From: JAYODW01 sp038116745
GTDB lineage: Bacteria > Pseudomonadota > Gammaproteobacteria > Ga0077536
Length of the DNA stretch: 64,000 nt
Assembly: GCA_038116745.1 (NCBI GenBank)
Contig: JAYODW010000011.1
Location: 1 to 64,000, forward strand
Direction: 5' to 3'
Below, one piece after another: positions 34,297 through 42,300 of this stretch. The stretch's first letter is position 1; each line of letters begins with the position of its first letter. Position numbers and translations under genes: made by a program. Below the pieces are notes generated by a model, which was not told where the DNA came from, searched no databases, and saw only the letters and a program-made list of their open reading frames with translations.

Positions 34297-35403
34297 ATGA
34301 GCGCTCGACTGCCCGAACTCGGCTTCTATACCCTGCCGGGCCACGTCGCCGACCCGCGGCAGGTAGCCCAGGAAGTCCGGGATGGCGCGGCTCTCGGGCT
34401 GGGCTCAGTGTGGATCTCTGACCGCCTGAATACCAAGAACGTTGAGGTACTGTCCGGCGTTGCCGCCAGCCAGAATACTGACCTCGGCATCGCCTCAGGC
34501 CTGATCGCCAATCTGCCCCTCCGCAATCCGCTGGTGGTCGCCGGCTACGCTTCGACCATGAGTCTGCTCACCGGCGGGCGCTTCGCGCTCGGCATCGGCC
34601 GGGGTCAGGCGCTGCTGGCGGAAGCCGCAGGCGTTCCGCAGCTCACTTTCCGCATGCTCGAGGACTGGATCACTATCCTGCGCCAGCTCTGGCGCGGCGA
34701 GACCGTGAACTACGACGGGCCGGTCGGTACCCTGCGCAACGCTGCGCTGGGTATCTCGCTCGAACAGTCGCCGCCAATCATTATGTCTCCGATGGGCGAC
34801 CGCACCTGCTACTGGTCAGGCAAGCTGTGCGACGCCGTGGTTTACAACTCGCTGTGGAGCGCTGACGCGGTCGCGCATTCAACCCGCCTGGTGCGACAGG
34901 GCGCCCTCGAAGCCGGGCGCAATCCCGACGATGTGCGGATCTGGACCATCGGCATCGCTGCCTGTGATCTCGATGAGCAGGACACCCTCAACATCATCAT
35001 CCGGCGCATGAACACCTACCTCGCGCTCGGGCCGCTGTTCGAGAACATCTGCAAGGCGAACCACTGGGATACCGGAATCCTCGATCGGGTCCGCGCGCTG
35101 ATATTCGACGACAGCGCCACGCGCAAGCGCGCAGGCTCCATGGGCGACGAGCATGTCAGCCGCGACCTTGAGGTCACCCGCCGCTGTGCAGAGCTGTATC
35201 CCGAGCGGTGGGTTCAGGAGGGCTGCCTGGTCGGTTCCGCAAGTCACTGCGTCGACGGCATGCTTGCCAGAGTGGATGCCGGTGCGGATGGGATCCTGCT
35301 GCACGGGAGCACGCCGGCGCAGATGACCGGGCTTATCGAGGCCTGGCGCAGCCGGCGCCCGGCGGAACGTTTTGCCGGGCTGCAGAATAACCCCGGGATC
35401 TGA
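34297..35403 (+). CDS. LLM-class flavin-dependent oxidoreductase
   Basis: A 368-residue luciferase-like enzyme. LPELGFYTLPGHVADP opens the barrel, VWISDRLNTKN and RNPLVVAGYASTMSLLTGGR follow, and FALGIGRGQALL is the cofactor segment. The C-terminal VGSASHCVDGMLARVDAGADGILLHG is typical of the F420-like TIGR03857 group. It begins only seven bases after the PQQ dehydrogenase stop, so the pair is co-transcribed and may act on the same alcohol or its product. Cofactor choice (FMN or F420) is open. Confidence 0.87.
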   Translation: MSARLPELGFYTLPGHVADPRQVAQEVRDGAALGLGSVWISDRLNTKNVEVLSGVAASQNTDLGIASGLIANLPLRNPLVVAGYASTMSLLTGGRFALGIGRGQALLAEAAGVPQLTFRMLEDWITILRQLWRGETVNYDGPVGTLRNAALGISLEQSPPIIMSPMGDRTCYWSGKLCDAVVYNSLWSADAVAHSTRLVRQGALEAGRNPDDVRIWTIGIAACDLDEQDTLNIIIRRMNTYLALGPLFENICKANHWDTGILDRVRALIFDDSATRKRAGSMGDEHVSRDLEVTRRCAELYPERWVQEGCLVGSASHCVDGMLARVDAGADGILLHGSTPAQMTGLIEAWRSRRPAERFAGLQNNPGI

Positions 35404-35473
35404 GCTGCACTGGCCCTGCCCGGGGTGCCCGCACATGGAGCCGGGCAGACGGGTCGATTCCGTGAGACGAAAA

Positions 35474-35488
35474 CAGGGATAATCCCTG
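35474..35488. promoter_or_regulatory. Perfect 15-base palindrome upstream of motA
   Basis: CAGGGAT-A-ATCCCTG, a seven-base inverted repeat around a single base, lies 70 bases before the motA ATG in the 155-base space after the flavin oxidoreductase. It looks like an operator half-site pair rather than a terminator, since the loop is too small to fold. The regulator is unknown. Confidence 0.4.
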
Positions 35489-35558
35489 CGCTCGTTGCGC
35501 CACCGTTTCTGGTCGCGGGCAAACCAGGACCCTGAACCGCTTCGACTGAACCATACGC

Positions 35559-36413
35559 ATGACCGTCATCCTGGGCATCATTATCGTTATCGGCTCGGTG
35601 GCCGGCGGCTTTGTGCTTTCGCATGGGCACCTCGCCGCGCTGTGGCAGCCCTATGAGCTGCTGGTCATCGGCGGCGCTGCGTTCGGCGCCTTCATCATTT
35701 CCAATCCCAGCGTCGTCATCAAAGCCGCGCTGGGCGGTCTCCCGCTGCTGCTCAAAGGAAGTCCCTACACCAAGGACTACCTGATTGACGTGCTCTGCGT
35801 CATGTACCAGTTGATGAACAAGGCCCGCAAGCAGGGCATCCTTACGCTGGAATCAGACGCCGAGAACCCGCACGACAGCGAGCTCTTCCAGCGCTACCCG
35901 CTGGTCGGCAACGACCATCACGTGATCGAATTCCTCACCGATTACCTGCGCATGCTGTCATCCGGCAGCATCAGCAACGCCTTCGAGCTCGAGGCCCTGC
36001 TCGACGTTGAGCTGGAAACCCACCACGAGGAGGCACACAAACCGGAGGCCGCGATTAACCGCATAGCGGACGGCCTGCCCGGCTTCGGCATCGTTGCTGC
36101 CGTCCTCGGCATCGTCATCACCATGGGCTCGCTGGGCGGCTCGACAGCTGAGATCGGAGCGCATGTCGCCGCCGCACTGGTCGGCACCTTCCTCGGCATC
36201 CTGCTGGCATACGGCTTCGTGGGTCCAATGGCGACCCTCATGGGGCACCACGCCGCCGCGCAGGGCCAGGTATTCAAGTGCATTAAATGCATCCTGGTCG
36301 CCTGGATGCAGGGCTACTCACCCCAGGTCGCGGTCGAATTTGGTCGCAAGTCGCTGGAAAGCCCCGAACGCCCGGGATTTCTCGAGCTCGAAGAACGCCT
36401 CAAGGGGCAGTAA
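35559..36413 (+). CDS. motA: Flagellar motor stator protein MotA
   Basis: A 284-residue stator subunit with four membrane segments: two at about residues 3-20 and 33-50, two at about 170-190 and 203-225. The cytoplasmic loop carries the charged residues that meet FliG (LMNKARKQGILTLESDAENP). The conserved Pro near residue 171 is in GLPGFGIVAAVLGI, and AYGFVGPMATLMG and VEFGRKSLESPERPGFLELEE match the E. coli protein closely. With MotB it makes the proton channel that turns the flagellum. No other flagellar gene is in the window. motB follows six bases later. Confidence 0.96.
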   Translation: MTVILGIIIVIGSVAGGFVLSHGHLAALWQPYELLVIGGAAFGAFIISNPSVVIKAALGGLPLLLKGSPYTKDYLIDVLCVMYQLMNKARKQGILTLESDAENPHDSELFQRYPLVGNDHHVIEFLTDYLRMLSSGSISNAFELEALLDVELETHHEEAHKPEAAINRIADGLPGFGIVAAVLGIVITMGSLGGSTAEIGAHVAAALVGTFLGILLAYGFVGPMATLMGHHAAAQGQVFKCIKCILVAWMQGYSPQVAVEFGRKSLESPERPGFLELEERLKGQ

Positions 36414-36419
36414 TCAGCG

Positions 36420-37414
36420 ATGGCCGAAGAGGCAGCCGCGACCACGATTATCGTCAAGCGCCCGCGGAAAGGCGGGCACGGGCACCACAGCTCAGCGTGG
36501 AAAGTCGCGCTCGCCGATTTCATGACCGCGATGATGGCGTTTTTTATGCTCATGTGGCTGCTGGTCTCGGCCACACCGGAGCAGTTGAACGCCGTGTCGG
36601 CTTATTTCAACGATCCGCTTGCCACCCACGGTAATCCGGATCGCGGCGGCGGCAATCCGGCCCTGGACGGCGGCGAGGGGATCCTCGATGGCAAAGGCAC
36701 CAACCCCTTCGATCAGCAGTCTGAAGACGACAGTGCGGTCAGCCACGGCGACGACTCGAGCGCGTCGAGCGAAAGCGAAAACGATGACACCGGGGGCTTC
36801 GAAGCCATCGAAGACCAGATGATGCAGAAGATGCTCGAGGAGCTGCGCAGCGTCATCACCGAAAGCGAAACCCTGAAAGAATTCGCTGACCAGCTGCTGC
36901 TCGATATGACGCCCGAAGGTCTGCGCATTCAGATCGCCGACGCCGAGTCCCGGCCGATGTTCGATCAGGGTGCGGCAACGCTCAAACCCTATTTCAGCGA
37001 CATCATCCGGGAGTTGGTCCGAGTCGTCTCCAAATCGGATAACGGGGTCAGCGTTTCCGGTCACACCGATGCGCTGCAGTACTCAAGCGACAGCGCCTAC
37101 ACCAACTGGGAGCTTTCCGCCGACCGCGCCAACGCCGCGCGTCGCGCCCTGGTCAGGTCGGGCCTCGATTTCGCCCGCGTCAAGCGCGTGGTCGGGCTCG
37201 GCGATTCCGAACCGCTGGAGGAAAACAATCCGACAGCGCCGATCAACCGCCGCATCAGCATCGTTGTGCTGCGCAGCGACTTTGACCGCGCGAAGCGGAT
37301 AGAGCAGTCAGCGCTGGTGCCGGATTCGGATCCCGAACCAGCACCGGCGACGGAGATTTCTCCCGCAGCGCCCTCGAGCGCCGCAGCTGCAAGCGCGCCC
37401 CTGACAGAAAGCCC
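36420..37414 (+). CDS. motB: Flagellar motor protein MotB, 3' end lost in gap
   Basis: The first 331 residues of MotB. The single membrane helix carries the proton-binding Asp33 in ALADFMTAMMAFFMLMWLL. A long acidic, low-complexity linker (about 75-130) follows, then the plug region and the OmpA-like peptidoglycan-binding domain: VSVSGHTDALQYSS, NWELSADRANAARR and NRRISIVVL. The visible end is an Ala/Pro/Ser-rich tail running into 100 N at 37415. The true stop is unseen; reading on through the Ns is not justified. Pairs with MotA to anchor the stator to the wall. Confidence 0.95.
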
Positions 37415-37514
37415 NNNNNNNNNNNNNNNNNNNNNNNNNNNNNNNNNNNNNNNNNNNNNNNNNNNNNNNNNNNNNNNNNNNNNNNNNNNNNNNNNNNNNN
37501 NNNNNNNNNNNNNN
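37415..37514. other. Assembly gap of 100 N
   Basis: Exactly 100 N, the usual placeholder for a scaffold gap of unknown length. It cuts off the motB 3' end and the 5' end of the permease gene, so the true distance between motAB and the downstream cluster is not known. Confidence 0.99.
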
Positions 37515-39267
37515 TTCCGAGTCCTTCAATTCGCAGATTCTCTATGAAGTAAACGACAAGCCGCCTCACTGGCTTGCCGCTTCGCTCGGCATGCAGACCG
37601 TCGCGCTGATCCTCGCGGGGATCACGCTGACCCCTATCATTGCGCTGCAGGCTGTAGGACTGGTTGAGCAGTACGGGAACTGGGTAGTGTTCGCGGCACT
37701 GATGGTGAGCGGCGTATGCACCATCCTGCAGGCGCGTCCGGTATGGGGCTTCGGGGCGGGCTATGTCCTGTTCATGGGCACCTCAGGCGCCTTCCTGGCG
37801 GTCTCGATTGCCGCACTCAAAACCGGCGGTATGCCGCTGCTGGCGACGCTGGTTGCCGTTTCAGCCATCGTGCAACTCGCTTTTGCGCGCAAGATGTCTA
37901 TTTTCCGGCGCATCGTCACCCCGACGGTCGGCGGCACCGTTGTGACCCTGATCGCGGTCACGATTATGCCGATTGCATTCAAGAAACTGTCGCACCTGCC
38001 TGCAGACTATCCGGGGCATGAGCTCGCCGCCGTGTGGACCTCGGTCCTCAGCCTCGCCGCCATGCTGGCGGTCAGCTTTTTCAGCTCGGGGAAGATGCGA
38101 CTATGGGGACCGGTGGTCGGCGTACTCGTGGGCTGGATCGTCGCGCACCTGTTCGGGCTGAGCGACCTCAGCCAGGTCAGTGATGCCGCCTGGCTGGGCC
38201 TGCCTGAAGCCGCCTGGCCTGGCCTGGACTTGTCTTTCTCCGCCGAGTTCTGGTGGCTGCTGCCGGGCTTTGTCATCGTCACGATCATCGGCGCGCTGGA
38301 AACCTTCGGCGACGGCATCGCGATCCAGGACGTCTCCCAGCGTGAGAAAAAACCCACCGACTACCGGGTCGTGCAGGGCGCGGTCTCAGCCGATGGGCTG
38401 GGTAACCTGCTCTCAGGGCTGATGGGGACGCTGCCGAACACGACTTACTCCACCTCGATCTCCGTGGTAGACATGACCGGCGTCGCCGCAAAACGGGTCG
38501 GGGTCTACGGCGGTCTTTCCCTGCTCCTGCTGGCCTTCTGTCCGAAACTCTCGGCCTTCCTGCAGTGCATTCCACAGCCGGTGGTCGGCGTTTACATCGT
38601 GATGCTGCTGGTGCTGCTGTTCGCACACGGACTCCGACTGGTGTTCTCTGATGGTATGAATTTCGACAACGGGATCGTCTTCGGGCTGGCTTTCTGGGTC
38701 GGCATCGGATTTCAGAATCGCCAGATTTTTAATCTGGAAATGAGCAGCGGCTGGCATCAGCTCATGGATAACGGCATGACCGCCGGGGGCATCGCGGCGG
38801 TCGTGCTGTCGTGGATCATTTCGCTCAAAGCCGCGCGCGTGCACAAAGCGAAATTTCCCATGCACACAGACTCGCTCGGGGAGATCCAGCAGTTTGTGGA
38901 ACGGCGTGCCATGGGCGCGGGATGGTCGGGTCGCGACCGCATGAAGCTCGGCTTGGTAACTGAAGAAGCCTTTGTCCTGCTGGCCGAGCGCGCCAGTTCT
39001 GACGAAGGGACGTCTCGCGATGTAACCGTTCGTATGCAGCTCAAAGGCGCGCTGATTGATATCGAGTTCGTCAGCGCCCCGCTCGGCACCAATGTCGAGG
39101 GCCTGCTGGCCGAGCTACCGGAAGAAAGTCACGAAGAAGCCGATGACTTCGCGTTGCGACTGCTGCAGCACATGACTGAGGATATCCGTCACCAGGAGTA
39201 CAGCAACGCAGGTTTCCTGGCGGTGACCGTAAAACGCGAGGGAACCGATGAGGTCCGCGGTATCTAA
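37515..39267 (+). CDS. NCS2 nucleobase permease with RsbW-like C-terminal domain (5' partial)
   Basis: A fragment of 583 codons, open from the gap. Residues before the first Met (NDKPPHWLAASLG) match the N-terminus of NCS2 xanthine/uracil permeases, so the real start lies in the N gap. About 12 membrane helices follow, with the family signature near GALETFGDGIAIQDVS and TLPNTTYSTSISVVDMTGVA. After the last helix (about 38830) a soluble tail of about 140 residues resembles an RsbW-type HATPase: RMKLGLVTEEAFVLLAE for the N-box helix, a beta hairpin VRMQLKGALIDIEFVSAP, and RLLQHMTEDI with AGFLAVTVKR at the end. The ATP-binding Asn is not obvious, so the tail may bind a partner without kinase activity. 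A partner-switching operon follows directly. Confidence 0.85.
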
Positions 39268-39394
39268 TCCAAAAACGTGCTCTGAACCCCGCGGTGTCCG
39301 GCCCGTAAAAGTCGGCGATGCGGGCGCCGCCCTGAACCCGGGCCCATGCTGATTCCACCCGACGCGGCTTTGTCCTGGAAAAGCCGAGTACCCC

Positions 39395-42300
39395 ATGCAC
39401 CGTTCAGGTAACAGCTCACTGCGCCTGTCGCCCCTGTCGGGTGGCGACGGTCGCGCGCATTTCCGCCGCGAGTTCATCCGACAGCTGGCCACCTTCGAGG
39501 TGCGCGAGCTCACCGTGAAAGAGCAGCGCCTGCTGCAGCTTCTCGATGGACGTGGTGCCCCGACGCTGACCCGGACACTGGACGAGCGCACCCTCGAACT
39601 GTCCGGCACTGCTGATCGACCGCTCAGCACGATCCTCATACGCAGCCTTCAGCTGTCCGAACGCGTGCGCATCGCGGCGGCCATTGCTGAAGCGATAGCG
39701 CACTGGCACTCCCGCGACGTGCTGCATCTCGGATTGTGCCCCGAAGTCGTGCTGCTGAATGCGGATTACGCGATCGCCGAGCTACACGATCTGAGTGCGT
39801 CAGAGCTCTTTTCACGCGATTCCGCAGGTGTCGACAGCATCCGAAAACCCTGGGCTCATGCGCATTTTCTTGCGCCGGAGCAGGGCTTCCAGTTCACGCA
39901 CTCCATCGACAACCGCACCGATCTCTACAGCCTTGGCTGTCTGATCTACGGGCTGCTCACTGGCCAGCCGCCTTTCGCAGAACTGAATCTGGCGCATGAA
40001 GTGAGCTACGCACACGTAGCCCGGGAGGTTGACTGGACCCTGGTCACAACCGAACTGGCGCCCCAGGAAACCCTGGACGCCCTGATCGCTGTTGCCTGCA
40101 AACTGCTGGAGAAAGACCCCGCAGATCGCTACCAGAGCGCCGTCGCGGTGAGCCGTGACCTGGCCCGAATCAGACAGGCCGACCTGGTCTCGCTGATCTC
40201 TTTCATGCCGGCGCGTCACAACCTGCCCCAACGACTGTTCCTGCCGGACCGGCTGTATGGCCGGGAAGATGAAGTCAAAACCCTGCTCGCGGCGTTCATG
40301 CGGGTGGAAAAAGGGCCGTCCGAAGCGCTGCTGGTGGCCGGCTACTCCGGGGTCGGCAAGTCCGCGCTGGTCTACGAGGTGCAGGCTCCGATCCTGCGCA
40401 ATAACGGCCTGTTCGTCTGGGGCAAGTTCGACCAGCTACGCAGCGCCTCGCCCTATAGCGCGATTGCCCAGGCTTTCGGTCACTTCCTCCGCACGCTCCT
40501 GGCCCTACCGTCCGCGGAGGTTCAGCAATGGCGTCAGACGCTGCATGACGCGCTCTATCCGAACGCCCAGATACTGATCGACATCATGCCGGAGCTGGGT
40601 ACGCTGCTCGGTCCCCAGCCTGAGCCCAGCCCGCTGGACGCAGAAAAGCAGCAGAACCGGTTCAACGCCGTTTTTCTGCAGTTCGTGCACACGATCTGTA
40701 TCCAACGTAAGCCGCTGGTCGTGTTCATTGACGACCTGCAATGGGCTGACCTCGCCAGCATCAACCTGCTGCGTCTGCTCTTTTCTGATGTGCAGAGTCG
40801 CTATTGTCTGCTGCTCGGCGCCTATCGCGATAACGAAGTCGATGCCGGGCACCCGTTCATTCAGATGCTCGCGGCGGTAAACCAGGACGGACACCGCGTA
40901 GCCCAGATCTCACTGGAACCACTTTCTCCCCACTGGCTTGAAATCCTGCTCAGCGACGCGCTCAAACTGCCGTCCGGGGAAGTGACGTCCCTGGCCACAC
41001 TGGTGCATGAAAAAACCCGGGGTAATCCATTTTTCCTGCGTCAGTTTCTGTTTGAACTGTATCGGGAAAACCTGTTGCGCCTCGACGAGGACGCCGAGCG
41101 CTGGGTGTGGTCAGTGGAAGAAATCAGGGCGCGCAGCATTACCGACAACGTTGTCGACCTGATGATTCAGAGGATAGCGCGCCTGCCGCAGGCAGCTCAG
41201 GAGCTGCTGCGCTTGAGCGCATGTATAGGCGCACGCTTCTCGCGACGCCTGGCGCGCGATGTACTGCCGATGGCAGCGTTTGACGAGGCGCTCGACGCGG
41301 TGCGCGCCGCGGGCCTTTTGCTCTCCGAGCGGGCGCCTGGAACAGACAGCGAGGATAGCGCCAGCTACCGCTTCCTGCACGACCGGGTACAGCAGGCTGC
41401 CTACAGCATGGTCGCGGAAGACGAACGGCCCGTCGTGCACCACCGCATCGGCAGCGCGCTGCTCGATGCGCTCCCTGAGGCGGAATGGGACGAGAACGCC
41501 TATACGCTTGCTGCGCATCTTAACCAGGCCGGTGCGGCGCTCCGCCCCGAACAGCGCCCCCTCCTCGCCGCTATCAACCTGGCAGCAGCCAGACGCGCTT
41601 ATGGCGCGACCGCTTATGCGCTTGCGGTGCGCTACCTCGAACAGTTTGAGGGACTGCAGGACGCGGTGACAGACAAGTCCACACACAGCGCGGCTGCACT
41701 GTTGCGCCTGGAAAGCCTCTATCTGGCTGGCGAGTATGCAACGGCCGAGCAGTACAAGAAGACGGCGCTCGCTGCCTGTCGATCACCGGCTCAGCGCACC
41801 CGGCTGGTCGATGTCCTGGTCACGCAATACACACGTTACGGTGAGCTGGAGCGTGCCATCGCAGAAGGACTGGCTGGCCTTCAGGAACTGGGGCAGCCGC
41901 TGCCCGAGCAGCCGGACATGGAAACGATCGCTGGCAAAATCGGGACCGTCCGGGAATTGCTCGCGCAGACCAGCTTCGCCGAACTGGCCGCGCGGGCGCC
42001 TGTGGAGGACGCGCGGCTTAACCTCGTTATCGACGTTCTGATCGCGATGCAGCCGTGCTGCTACAACTCCGGCTCCCTCATCTTTCCGATAACCATTCTG
42101 GAACTGCTGGAGCTGATCATCCGTCACGGCAACTGCGCGCATTCGAGCTACGTGTTCATGATGTACGCGCTTCTCTGCACTAAGGTGCTGAAAGATTACG
42201 AAACGGCCATAGATGCCGAAAAGCACGCCGGAATCGTCGGCGAACGCTTTCCGCCGACCCCGCTGGTGGAAGGTCGCCTGCGCATGATGCGCTCCAATTT

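Noticed and set aside
36420..37547. motB frame continued through the N run to 37547
   Set aside because: Reading across 100 unknown bases is meaningless, and the bases after the gap encode the permease N-terminus in another frame.
37591..39267. Permease starting at Met 37591
   Set aside because: In-frame codons back to 37516 match the conserved N-terminus of NCS2 permeases, so the gene starts inside the gap.
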